Below, in pieces: positions 1 to 6,501 of a stretch of 6,501 nt of DNA. The stretch's first letter is position 1. Every line of letters begins with the position of its first letter. A program made the translations under genes and the position numbers. Under the pieces are notes generated by a model. It had not been told where the DNA came from. It saw only the letters and a program-made list of their open reading frames with translations, and ran no database searches. Source of the stretch: Terriglobia bacterium (GTDB lineage: Bacteria > Acidobacteriota > Terriglobia > UBA7540); NCBI GenBank assembly GCA_030040455.1, contig JASHTR010000207.1, forward strand, positions 1 to 6,501. The letters are read 5' to 3'.

Positions 1-1
1 G

Positions 2-316
2 GGCAAGACGGGTCGTAATTTTGCCGCCGGCATGACGGGCGGCATCGCCTTCGTGCTGGATAAAACGGGGGATTTTGCCCGCGTGAAGTGCAACCTGCGC
101 GAAGTGGACCTCGAGCCGGTGACGGAGCCGAAAGACCGGGAAATGCTCGCCGAGCTGATCGCGCGTCACTGTGAATTGACGGGCAGCCCGCAGGCGCGGT
201 GGATTCTCGATAACTGGGACACGATGCTGCCAAAATTCATCAAGGTATTTCCGCACGAGTATAAGCGCGTGCTCGGCATCCCACGGCAGCCGGAGGGCAT
301 GCTGGCCGCGCACTAA
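2..316 (+). CDS. gltB: Glutamate synthase large (alpha) subunit, C-terminal fragment
   Basis: Only the last 104 residues are in the window; the gene runs off the left edge, and the frame is open from base 2 to TAA at 314-316. The fragment opens with the glycine-rich GKTGRNFAAGMTGG segment, characteristic of the final turns of the GXGXG beta-helix domain at the C-terminus of GltB. It continues with the usual GltB tail, including ILDNWDTMLPKFIKVFPHEY and KRVLGIPR. In the family, the alpha subunit hydrolyses glutamine at an N-terminal Ntn amidotransferase site and passes ammonia to an FMN/3Fe-4S synthase site, where 2-oxoglutarate becomes glutamate; none of those catalytic parts is visible here. 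The partner subunit gltD follows 87 bp downstream on the same strand, which supports the call. The ATG at 32 is an internal methionine codon, not the start. Confidence 0.95.
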   Translation, partial: GKTGRNFAAGMTGGIAFVLDKTGDFARVKCNLREVDLEPVTEPKDREMLAELIARHCELTGSPQARWILDNWDTMLPKFIKVFPHEYKRVLGIPRQPEGMLAAH

Positions 317-318
317 AA

Positions 319-398
319 AGCAATCAGCGGTCGGCTTTCGGCTAAGGCATGGATAGCAATCTGCTTTGTCTGTTGCTGATCGCTGAAGGCTGAAAGCT
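319..398. repeat. Imperfect inverted repeat in the gltB-gltD spacer
   Basis: The 87-bp spacer is largely built from related short words. TCAGCGGTCGGC at 324-335 can pair with GCTGATCGCTGA at 375-386 to give 12 continuous pairs (10 Watson-Crick, 2 G-U) around a 39-nt loop. GGCTTTCGGCT at 333-343 is a second, weaker complement of GGCTGAAAGCT at 388-398. The two pairings overlap at the left arm, so they would be alternatives. AGCAATC also occurs twice as a direct repeat (319-325 and 355-361). I recall similar 'gctgatcgctgaa' mosaics as dispersed intergenic repeats in Acidobacteriota genomes, but copy number cannot be tested here. There is no T-run after the stem, so it does not look like an intrinsic terminator. 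It lies just before the gltD start and could affect the gltD/gltB expression ratio. Confidence 0.5.
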
Positions 399-403
399 TC
401 TTT

Positions 404-1819
404 ATGGGTAAAATTACCGGTTTCAAAGAATTCGAGCGTGAAACGCCTGAGCGCCGCTCCATCGCGGAGCGCGTGAACGACTACTTCGAAGTCTATCAGC
501 CGTTCGCACAGGAAAGAGTGAGGACGCAGGCGGCACGCTGCATGGATTGCGGTATCCCTTTCTGTCACACGGGCTGTCCGGTGAACAACATTATCCCGGA
601 CTGGAACGACCTGGTGTACCAAGACCACTGGAAGGAAGCGGTTCGCATCCTGCATTCCACAAACAATTTTCCTGAAATCACCGGACGCATCTGCCCGGCA
701 CCCTGCGAAGCCGCGTGCGTGCTCGGCATCAATGAGCCTCCGGTCGCAATCAAGCTGATCGAAAAGACGATCTCCGAGCGGGCGTTCGGCGAGGGTTGGG
801 TCGTGCCGGAGCCGCCGGCCACGCGAACTGATCGGCGGATTGCCATTGTCGGCTCGGGTCCGGCGGGGCTTGCTGCCGCGCAGCAACTGAACCGCGCCGG
901 ACACTTCGTAACCGTCTTCGAAAAGGCAGACCGGATCGGTGGCCTGCTGCGTTACGGCATCCCCGACTTTAAAATGGAAAAGCAGGTTGTGGACCGCCGG
1001 CTGGAACAAATGGTTGCTGAAGGGGTGCGCTTCGAAACGCGCGCCCACGTCGGGCACAACGTTCCGGTGGAGGACTTGCGGAAAGGTTATGACGCCTTGC
1101 TGCTCGCGGGCGGGGCCGAGGAGCCGCGGAATCTCAATGTGCCGGGCCGGGAACTAAAGGGCATTCATTTTGCCATGGAGTTTCTGCCGCAACAAAACAA
1201 GGTGAATGCTGGCGACAAGGTGGAAAACCAAATCCTCGCCACGGGCAAGAACGTCATCATCATCGGTGGCGGAGATACGGGCGCAGACTGTCTTGGCACC
1301 ACTCATCGCCAGAAGCCTAAATCGGTCCGCCAGTTTGAAATCGCTCCGATGCCTCCGCCCGAGCGCTCGCCGCTCACCCCCTGGCCGCTATGGCCGCTGC
1401 AGTTGCGCATGGAAAGCTCGCACGAAGAAGGTGGCGACCGTCACTGGTCCCTGGCCACGACGCGATTCACGGGCGACGAAAACGGCAACGTTCGCCTGCT
1501 TCACGGCGTCAACGTGGGCCCGCCGCCGCAATTCCAACCCATCCCCGGAACGGAATTTACCATGGAGGCCGAGCTTGTGCTGCTGGCCATGGGCTTCCTT
1601 GGGCCCGCGCGGAGCGGCTGCGTCGAGCAGCTCGGCGTGAAGCTCGACGCACGCGGCAATATCTCAACCGACCTTAATTATATGACTTCCCTCCCCGGCG
1701 TTTTTGCTGCGGGAGACGCGCGCCGCGGCCAATCCCTCGTCGTGTGGGCCATTGCCGAAGGCCGCAAAGCCGCCCGCGCCATCGACCTCTACCTCATGGG
1801 CTCAACCCGGTTGAAGTAG
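404..1819 (+). CDS. gltD: Glutamate synthase [NADPH] small (beta) subunit
   Basis: Complete 471-residue protein, the usual length for GltD. It supplies electrons for GOGAT: NADPH reduces FAD, and electrons pass through 4Fe-4S clusters to the FMN of GltB. Visible parts in order: an N-terminal cluster domain with C46-x2-C49-x4-C54-x3-C58 and C97-x3-C101-x3-C105; an FAD Rossmann motif GSGPAG (150-155) with the downstream [13 protein letters not shown] segment (179-191); an NADPH-binding GGGDTGAD (288-295); and the closing FAD motif [19 protein letters not shown] (432-450). All key residues of the family appear present. The ATG at 404 matches the usual GltD N-terminus ([10 protein letters not shown]), but its Shine-Dalgarno is weak: GAAAG at 392-396, 7 nt upstream. 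With gltB 87 bp upstream on the same strand, a gltBD operon is very likely. The C-terminus is short and ends at TAG 1817-1819. Confidence 0.97.
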   Translation: MGKITGFKEFERETPERRSIAERVNDYFEVYQPFAQERVRTQAARCMDCGIPFCHTGCPVNNIIPDWNDLVYQDHWKEAVRILHSTNNFPEITGRICPAPCEAACVLGINEPPVAIKLIEKTISERAFGEGWVVPEPPATRTDRRIAIVGSGPAGLAAAQQLNRAGHFVTVFEKADRIGGLLRYGIPDFKMEKQVVDRRLEQMVAEGVRFETRAHVGHNVPVEDLRKGYDALLLAGGAEEPRNLNVPGRELKGIHFAMEFLPQQNKVNAGDKVENQILATGKNVIIIGGGDTGADCLGTTHRQKPKSVRQFEIAPMPPPERSPLTPWPLWPLQLRMESSHEEGGDRHWSLATTRFTGDENGNVRLLHGVNVGPPPQFQPIPGTEFTMEAELVLLAMGFLGPARSGCVEQLGVKLDARGNISTDLNYMTSLPGVFAAGDARRGQSLVVWAIAEGRKAARAIDLYLMGSTRLK

Positions 1820-1916
1820 GCTTCCCAAACGAGCCGGGTCCATAAAGCTACGGATTTCACCTCCAGCCTCGTGGTAAGGTAAGCCCAAGCTGAGCCTCCG
1901 TTCCGGGTCAAGATTG
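1820..1916. other. Convergent intergenic junction, no clear terminator
   Basis: This 97-bp stretch separates the stop of rightward gltD from the stop of the leftward hydrolase gene. I looked for a GC-rich stem followed by a T-run on either strand and found none. The best complement is GGCTT (1819-1823) with AAGCC (1881-1885), only 5 bp across a long loop. I see no ORF, RNA gene or promoter here. Transcription from both sides may stop by Rho-dependent termination or read into the opposing gene. Confidence 0.5.
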
Positions 1917-3689
1917 TCAGTGTGACGGGACCGTCAGGACCAATGCCGAAGGATGCCCTGAATCGTGGTAGACCGTGTTCGTCGCTTTCACCCAGCGGGC
2001 GCCGCTCTCCGGGCTTTCGGCGGTATTCAAGTTCCGGTCAAATCGGGGGAAATTGCTGCTGGAAACGTCGATTCTCAGCCGATGACCTGCCAGAAACACG
2101 TTGCTGGTGGCCCAAAGATCGATCGTAAATTTGTAAACGTGGCCGGGCAGGATGAGCTTCGGCTTTTCGAGCGAATTCCGGTAGCGCGCGCGAACGATGC
2201 CATCGGTTACGTTGCGCGCAAACCCGTCCGGGTCCACGTCAACCAGGGTAGCAATGAAATCCGTATCCACCGCGGAGGAGCTCGCGTAGAGCGTCAGCTT
2301 GACGGGCCCGGTCACATTGAAGTCGCGCGTAAAAACCGGCGTCGAATATACCAGCACGTCGCGCCGCGCCTCGTCCGGACGCTGATCCCTTGCCCCGGGT
2401 TCCAGGTGTCGCGCGTCGCAACACAGCTTGCCGCCAATCGTCGGAATAGGATCCGATGGATCGTAAACGAACTGGTCAGGGGCTTCATGACTTGACGGGC
2501 TCGTGCCGAGGACCCCATCACCCAGGGCTGTATTCGCTTTCCCGCCCGAATGGAGATAAAACGTTTCCGGGCGCGCTTCCGGTGGAGGCCAGGTGTCCGC
2601 CAAAGCCCAGGCGCGCTTGCCCATCACGAAATACCTTACCGGCTTTTCGTTCCCGACTCCGTTGTGAACGCCTTTTAGCAGCCACGCATACCACCGCAGC
2701 ATGACGCCGAAGTAATCCACGTTGGAGCCAGATCCGAAATCGATGTCTCCCACGCGCCTGTGCCAGCCGGCGTGGCCGCCGGGAATAATCAGAAGCCGCG
2801 AGCCATCTCGCGCTGCCCGCGTGCCGCCGTGTGCCTTGATCCCTTCGTAGTTCGCCAGCGTGCCACCCAGGAAGAGATCATACCATCCACCCATGCTATA
2901 CACCGGCACTCGGATGCGCGAATAATCCTTGTCAAAGGCCCATTGTTTCCAGTAGGCGTCGTAGGTGGAATGCTTCAGCCAGTCCGCAAAGTATGGGGCG
3001 ATGGTTTCGGAAAGGCCCGGGCGCGCCGGAATATTGAGCGCGGCATAATCCTTCAGAGGCATGACGCGGATATAGTCCAGTGGATTCGTATTCAGCATCG
3101 AAAAGCGCAGGAGCGTGTTCGACGCAAGCTCCGAGGTCCACGACTCGTCAAACCACTCGGTGAGCGCGCCGCCTTGATACGTCCAGTCCTTGAAAAAATT
3201 GGAAGTCGTGCACATCGGGAAAATCCCCGCGAGGTGCGGCGGATCGGCGACGGCGGCAAATAATTGCGTGGCTCCGTCGTAAGAGCCTCCCCACATGCCT
3301 ACCTTCCCGTCAGAATGAGGCAGACGAGCGCACCATTCCACGGTGTCGTAGCCGTCTTCCATCTCGTGCTTGAAGGGATACCACTCGCCGGCCGACGCGT
3401 AGCGGCCCCGCACGTCCTGATTCACCATGATGAAGCCGAGCTCGGCGCCACGGTAGGCGACGCCCATGTTTTCGCCGCCATCCTTGTTGTAAGGTGTCCG
3501 CGTGAGCAGAACCGGAAACGTGCCCGGCGCGTCAGGCGAGTAAACATCCGCGCGCAGGATGTCCCCGTCGCGCATGGGCACGCGGACGTTATACTTGATG
3601 ACGACGCCGAAGCGCTGCGCGTTTGCGACGGCGACGGCCATCCCGATCCCGGCCACGGTGGCCAGCAGGAACGCAGGACTCCTTTTCAC
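1917..3689 (-). CDS. Secreted S15/CocE-type alpha/beta hydrolase (paralog A)
   Basis: 590-residue serine hydrolase of the CocE/NonD, X-Pro dipeptidyl-peptidase (S15) superfamily, a group that cleaves esters or amides. The N-terminus is a Sec signal peptide: K2-R3, a hydrophobic core, and cleavage most likely after A24 (ANA|Q). The alpha/beta-hydrolase domain (about 30-345) has RTPYNKD with Y67, matching the oxyanion-hole tyrosine of cocaine esterase. It also has the nucleophile elbow GGSYDG (S136), GGWYD (D271) and GGHAG (H306), so the catalytic triad is complete. A helical cap lies around 165-250. The C-terminal part (about 350-590) is the jelly-roll domain typical of the family. The start is GTG at 3689 and overlaps the stop of the upstream paralog by four bases (GTGA); no Shine-Dalgarno is visible, and the next methionine (M18) would destroy the signal peptide. 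Substrate unknown; 'dipeptidyl-peptidase', 'cocaine esterase' or 'acylase' labels would be unsupported. Confidence 0.9.
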   Translation of the reverse strand: MKRSPAFLLATVAGIGMAVAVANAQRFGVVIKYNVRVPMRDGDILRADVYSPDAPGTFPVLLTRTPYNKDGGENMGVAYRGAELGFIMVNQDVRGRYASAGEWYPFKHEMEDGYDTVEWCARLPHSDGKVGMWGGSYDGATQLFAAVADPPHLAGIFPMCTTSNFFKDWTYQGGALTEWFDESWTSELASNTLLRFSMLNTNPLDYIRVMPLKDYAALNIPARPGLSETIAPYFADWLKHSTYDAYWKQWAFDKDYSRIRVPVYSMGGWYDLFLGGTLANYEGIKAHGGTRAARDGSRLLIIPGGHAGWHRRVGDIDFGSGSNVDYFGVMLRWYAWLLKGVHNGVGNEKPVRYFVMGKRAWALADTWPPPEARPETFYLHSGGKANTALGDGVLGTSPSSHEAPDQFVYDPSDPIPTIGGKLCCDARHLEPGARDQRPDEARRDVLVYSTPVFTRDFNVTGPVKLTLYASSSAVDTDFIATLVDVDPDGFARNVTDGIVRARYRNSLEKPKLILPGHVYKFTIDLWATSNVFLAGHRLRIDVSSSNFPRFDRNLNTAESPESGARWVKATNTVYHDSGHPSALVLTVPSH

Positions 3690-5458
3690 GGCGACATCAC
3701 TGGCAGCACTAACGCTGAAGGATGATCCGGATCGTGATAAATCATATTCGTTGCCTTTACCCCATGCGTGCCCAGCTCCGGGCTTTCTTTCGTGTTCAAA
3801 TTCCGGTCGAAGCGCGGGAAATTACTGCTCGAAACGTCCACGCGCAGCCGGTGGCCAGCCAGGAAAACATTGCCGGTTGCCCACAGGTCGATGGTGAACT
3901 TGTAAACCTTTCCCGGCGTCATAAAATCTGGCGTTTCTTCTGAATCCCGATAACGCGCGCGGATGATGCCGTCCGTCAGGTTCCGGGCGAAGCCATCCGG
4001 CGACACATCCACCAGCATCGCCGTAAAGTCCGTGTCTACCGCTGATGAGCTGGCATAGAGCGTCAGTTCCACCGGACCGACCACTTCAAAATCGTGAGTG
4101 AAGGCAGGCGTTGAATAGACCAGCACGTCCTGCCGCGCCTCGTTCGGGCGTTGATCGCGCGCGCCGGGTTCGAGATGGCCCGCGTCACAGCAGAGCCTGC
4201 CGCCAATGGTCGGGACGGGATTAGAAGGATCGTAGACGAATCGGTCAGGAGCTTCGTGCGGCGGCTGGCTCGTGCCGAGCGTTCCGTCTCCCTGGACCGT
4301 GTTTGCCTTGCCTCCGGAATGAAGATAAAAGAGAGTAGAACGGGCGCCCGCAGGCGGCCAGGCGTCTGCCTCGCGCCACTCATTGCGCCCCATCAAAAAG
4401 TATTTCACGGGCTTCGCATCCGTTACGGCGTTGTGCTCGCCTTTCAGCAACCCGTCATACCAATCGAGCATCATCCCGTCGAGGTTCAGGACGGATTGCG
4501 TTCCAAAATCGACGTCGCCCACTTTCGGTCCCAATCCGGCGTGGCCGCCGACAATAATCAGCAGCCGTTGCCCCTCGCGCGCCGCTTCCGTTCCGCCGTG
4601 AGCCTTGATGCCCATGTAATTTCTGAGCGTCCCACCCTCAAACAAGTCATACCATCCGCCAACGTGAAAGGCGGGGACTTTGATGCGGGAGTAGTCGGCT
4701 TCAATCGACCACTGCTTCCAGTAACTGTCATATTCGGGGTGATGAATCCAATCGATAAAATAAGGCGCGAGCGCCTGAAGCCCGCCGGAGCCCGCCGTGA
4801 GCGGAGATTGAAATAACGTGTAATCGCCAAGTGGAAGCGTTTTGACGCCGTTCATTGCATCCGTGCCAGCCGCCACTTTGCGATCGAGGGTATTCTGCGC
4901 GAGGCCGGACGTCCACGATTCGTCAAACCATTGCGTGAGGGCGCCGCCCTGATAGGTCCAGTTATCGTGATAATTCGACGCCGTAACGACGGGGAAAATG
5001 CCGGCCAGGTGCGGGGGATGAGCAATCGCCGTGAGCATCTGCGTGGCACCCACGTAGGAGCCGCCGAACATGCCGACCTTCCCGTTGGAATATGGCAGCG
5101 CGGCTGCCCACTCCACCGTGTCGTAGCCGTCTTCGGACTCGTGCTTGAAGGGGTACCATTCGCCTTCGGACGTGTATCGGCCCCGGCAATCCTGGATGAT
5201 CGCCACGTAACCACGAGCCGCGGCCCGATAGCCGAGGCCGACCGCGCCGTCTTTATTGTACGGCGTGCGCTGGAGAAGGACCGGAAACTTGCCCTGCGCC
5301 TGCGGACGATAAACGTCCGCGTGAAGAATCACGCCGTCGCGCATTTTAACCGGCACGTTGCGCTCAACGGTCACGTTGTACCGCTGAGATTGATGTGAAG
5401 CACAACCGACCAGGGTCAGGACAATGAGAATGGGCAGCCAAGATAGGTTTCTTTTCAT
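3686..5458 (-). CDS. S15/CocE-type hydrolase, predicted lipoprotein (paralog B)
   Basis: 590-residue paralog of the following gene, aligned almost end to end; by eye about 82% identical over residues 401-550 and less in the N-terminal half. The first 19 residues form a lipoprotein signal with lipobox LVGC (C19 lipidated). Residue +2 is Ala, so by the enterobacterial rule it would go to the outer membrane. The alpha/beta-hydrolase domain carries RTPYNKD (Y67), elbow GGSYVG (S134), GGWYD (D271) and GGHAG (H306), a full triad. The C-terminal jelly-roll domain follows from about 350. I chose ATG 5458, because GGAGG (5464-5468) sits 5 nt upstream of it. The in-frame TTG at 5470 would overlap that ribosome site and add four residues before the signal. 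It is probably the first gene of a two-gene unit, with a promoter near 5576-5603. Substrate not inferable. Confidence 0.9.
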   Translation of the reverse strand: MKRNLSWLPILIVLTLVGCASHQSQRYNVTVERNVPVKMRDGVILHADVYRPQAQGKFPVLLQRTPYNKDGAVGLGYRAAARGYVAIIQDCRGRYTSEGEWYPFKHESEDGYDTVEWAAALPYSNGKVGMFGGSYVGATQMLTAIAHPPHLAGIFPVVTASNYHDNWTYQGGALTQWFDESWTSGLAQNTLDRKVAAGTDAMNGVKTLPLGDYTLFQSPLTAGSGGLQALAPYFIDWIHHPEYDSYWKQWSIEADYSRIKVPAFHVGGWYDLFEGGTLRNYMGIKAHGGTEAAREGQRLLIIVGGHAGLGPKVGDVDFGTQSVLNLDGMMLDWYDGLLKGEHNAVTDAKPVKYFLMGRNEWREADAWPPAGARSTLFYLHSGGKANTVQGDGTLGTSQPPHEAPDRFVYDPSNPVPTIGGRLCCDAGHLEPGARDQRPNEARQDVLVYSTPAFTHDFEVVGPVELTLYASSSAVDTDFTAMLVDVSPDGFARNLTDGIIRARYRDSEETPDFMTPGKVYKFTIDLWATGNVFLAGHRLRVDVSSSNFPRFDRNLNTKESPELGTHGVKATNMIYHDPDHPSALVLPVMSP

Positions 5459-5463
5459 GTTTT

Positions 5464-5468
5464 CCTCC
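5464..5468 (-). promoter_or_regulatory. Strong Shine-Dalgarno of paralog B
   Basis: The minus strand reads GGAGGAAAACATG, with GGAGG 5 nt from the ATG at 5458. This decides the start in favour of ATG 5458 over the in-frame TTG at 5468-5470. Paralog A, next in the unit, has no comparable site. Confidence 0.8.
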
Positions 5469-5514
5469 AAATCATCGCAAGCGGCATAGCGCAGGCTTCG
5501 CAGTGTGGCCCCTT

Positions 5515-5538
5515 CGCAGCGTTAAAAAAAACGCTGCG
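5515..5538 (-). promoter_or_regulatory. Perfect 9-bp hairpin with A6/T6 loop in predicted leader
   Basis: CGCAGCGTT (5515-5523) and AACGCTGCG (5530-5538) are exact inverted repeats around six A residues on the plus strand. In the minus-strand transcript this is a 9-bp stem with an all-U loop. With the promoter proposed at 5576-5603 it would begin roughly 30 nt after the transcription start and end about 46 nt before the Shine-Dalgarno. No T-run follows the stem on either strand, so it is not a standard intrinsic terminator. It could be a leader stability or protein-binding element, or a dyad operator acting as DNA. An adjoining direct repeat CTTCGCAG (5496-5503 and 5512-5519) partly overlaps it. 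Confidence 0.5.
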
Positions 5539-5575
5539 CGCCATGCTCCAATGGACGCGAACGATGAAGTGAAGC

Positions 5576-5603
5576 AGTATAAAAGATTCAGGGGAGAAAT
5601 CAA
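5576..5603 (-). promoter_or_regulatory. Predicted sigma70-type promoter for the paralog pair
   Basis: On the minus strand, TTGATT (5598-5603) and TATACT (5576-5581) are separated by 16 bp. The -35 box matches the TTGACA consensus at 4 of 6 positions, and the -10 box matches TATAAT at 5 of 6. A start near 5569 would give a leader of about 110 nt containing the 5515-5538 hairpin. The site lies in the gap between the upstream metallo-hydrolase gene and paralog B, where a promoter is expected. Called from consensus matching only. Confidence 0.5.
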
Positions 5604-5635
5604 CCCTGGAAAAAGATGGGTGTCAGAAGGTGAGA

Positions 5636-5666
5636 AAACAACAAGGCCGGCCATCCTGAGCCCGGC
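5636..5666 (-). terminator. Possible weak terminator of the metallo-hydrolase gene
   Basis: Shortly after the stop of the metallo-hydrolase gene, the minus strand carries GCCGG (5662-5666) and CCGGC (5646-5650). They form a 5-bp GC stem with an 11-nt loop, followed by CTTGTTGTTTT (5635-5645). The layout fits an intrinsic terminator, but the stem is short and the T-run is interrupted. If real, it would separate the upstream gene from the hydrolase pair. Confidence 0.35.
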
Positions 5667-5692
5667 GATAGAATTAATTCTTTCGCACCTTC

Positions 5693-6501
5693 TCAGGGTT
5701 TGCGACCTTCAATCGTGGGCTCGTGGAAGGCCGCCATCGCTCCACCATCGGTTCCAGGGCTGCGCTCCTGGGGCACATCACGTCCCTCACCGAAATCCAG
5801 AGCCCAAAACCGGGGTGCGGGCTTTCCAACTTCTTTCAAGGCTTCCGCCAGATCCTGAGCCGGCTCTCTTTCGCCGTCGTCCGCGAGGGCAAACGTTCCA
5901 AAGTGAACTGCAATGCTGGTCCCGGCGCCGAGCGCCCGGTGGGCCCGCACCGACTCCCGGGGAGAGGTGTGAACCGGAGACATGAACCATGCCGGTTTAT
6001 ATGCCCCGATGGGCAGAAGCGCCAGGCGCAGGGGCGAGAACTTTTGTGCAATCTGCTCGAAGTGCGGCCCGTAGCCGGTATCCCCGGCAAAATAAATTTT
6101 TCCTGCCGGACCGTCGAGTACGTAGCCACACCAGAGCGCCCGGTTGTGATCCCGGAATCCCCGCACCGAAAAGTGCTGCGCCGGAACGCACGTTACCTGC
6201 GCTCCACGGGACAGGCTGGCACTCTTCCACCAATCGAGCTCGACGGAAGGGCCGAGATTCTTTGCGGCGAGAAGAGCGCCTACACCAAGCGGAGCCACGA
6301 ACTGCGGGGCGTGGAGCTCTTTGATCCTTCTCAGCGTGGGAAGATCGAGATGATCGTAATGGTTGTGACTCAGCAGAACTACGTCAATCTTCGGCAAATC
6401 CTCCAGGCGAAGGCCGGGCGAGCGGTGGCGACGTGGGCCGAGCCAGAAAACCGGTCCAACCCGCTTTGACCAGACCGGATCGGTAAGGATATTCAAGCCC
6501 G
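5693..6501 (-). CDS. Metallo-beta-lactamase-fold hydrolase, NAPE-PLD/UlaG-like, 5' end missing
   Basis: The frame is open to the right edge, so the N-terminus is missing; about 268 residues are visible. The TTG at 6494-6496 is an internal Leu in GLNILTDPVWSKR, a segment normally found well inside these proteins. Counting that Leu as 1, the metal-binding motif is H44-N-H46-Y-D48-H49 (SHNHYDHLD), with further ligands at H108 (PAQHFS), D139 (FAGDTGYG) and H198 (VHFGTF). This is the complete two-metal set of the superfamily. MSPVHTSP (172-179) and the early LGPRRHRSPG stretch resemble the bacterial relatives of N-acyl-phosphatidylethanolamine phospholipase D. Such proteins hydrolyse phosphodiesters or lactone-type substrates; the actual substrate is unknown. 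The tail after LDFGEG (233-238) is low in motifs and probably variable. TGA at 5693-5695 ends the gene, 234 bp before the lipoprotein hydrolase on the same strand. Confidence 0.85.
   Translation of the reverse strand, partial: GLNILTDPVWSKRVGPVFWLGPRRHRSPGLRLEDLPKIDVVLLSHNHYDHLDLPTLRRIKELHAPQFVAPLGVGALLAAKNLGPSVELDWWKSASLSRGAQVTCVPAQHFSVRGFRDHNRALWCGYVLDGPAGKIYFAGDTGYGPHFEQIAQKFSPLRLALLPIGAYKPAWFMSPVHTSPRESVRAHRALGAGTSIAVHFGTFALADDGEREPAQDLAEALKEVGKPAPRFWALDFGEGRDVPQERSPGTDGGAMAAFHEPTIEGRKP

Noticed and set aside
1206..1640. 144-codon frame inside gltD in another phase
   Set aside because: Arg/Ser-rich translation typical of an out-of-frame reading of a GC-rich gene; gltD is complete and motif-rich through this region.
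1923..1936. Palindrome TGACGGGACCGTCA at the end of paralog A
   Set aside because: It sits in the last codons of the gene, leaves only a 2-nt loop and has no T-run; too short to support as a terminator or operator.
1965..2495. 176-codon plus-strand open frame
   Set aside because: Lies wholly antisense to the conserved C-terminal domain of paralog A; its translation shows no family motif and is explained by GC-rich codon use on the other strand.
4151..4816. 221-codon plus-strand open frame
   Set aside because: Antisense to paralog B, including the catalytic Asp and His region; no recognisable domain in its translation, so a shadow of the real gene.
5671..5680. Palindrome GAATTAATTC
   Set aside because: A 10-bp AT-rich palindrome is not rare and nothing near it, such as promoter boxes at useful spacing, supports an operator.
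5503..5985. 160-codon plus-strand frame starting in the 234-bp gap
   Set aside because: It begins inside the leader hairpin area and ends antisense to the metallo-hydrolase; no Shine-Dalgarno or family resemblance is visible.
5723..6469. 248-codon plus-strand open frame
   Set aside because: Antisense to the metallo-hydrolase, whose metal-binding motifs are unambiguous; the plus-strand translation has no motif.

Overview
The window comes from a GC-rich bacterial chromosome and is densely coded, with no phage, transposon, CRISPR or RNA gene visible. Gene content (bacterial GltB/GltD plus tandem exported S15/CocE-type hydrolases) and a mosaic of 'gctgatcgctgaa'-like intergenic repeats suggest an Acidobacteriota-like organism. 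This is an impression from recalled patterns, not a phylogenetic result.

Layout: positions 1-316 (+) hold the C-terminal end of the glutamate synthase large subunit (gltB). An 87-bp spacer with an imperfect inverted repeat follows, then a complete small subunit, gltD (404-1819, +). Together they encode NADPH-dependent glutamate synthase (GOGAT), the nitrogen-assimilation step that converts 2-oxoglutarate and glutamine into two glutamates. A 97-bp convergent junction with no obvious terminator separates them from a leftward (-) block covering the rest of the window. Read in the direction of transcription, that block contains (i) the 3' part of a metallo-beta-lactamase-fold hydrolase of the NAPE-PLD/UlaG-like type (5693 to the window edge), (ii) a 234-bp gap with a possible terminator, a good sigma70-type promoter and a perfect 9-bp hairpin in the predicted leader, (iii) an S15/CocE-type serine hydrolase with a lipoprotein signal (3686-5458), and (iv) its paralog with an ordinary Sec signal peptide (1917-3689), which overlaps (iii) by the four bases GTGA.

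The two paralogs are both 590 residues long, keep the complete Ser-Asp-His triad, and are most alike in the C-terminal jelly-roll domain. They appear to be a translationally coupled pair made from an old tandem duplication: one copy probably membrane-anchored, the other released into the periplasm or medium. Their substrate cannot be read from sequence. No clearly new multi-gene system is present. The points most worth following are the differently localised paralog pair, the leader hairpin with its all-U loop, and the repeat in the gltB-gltD spacer.
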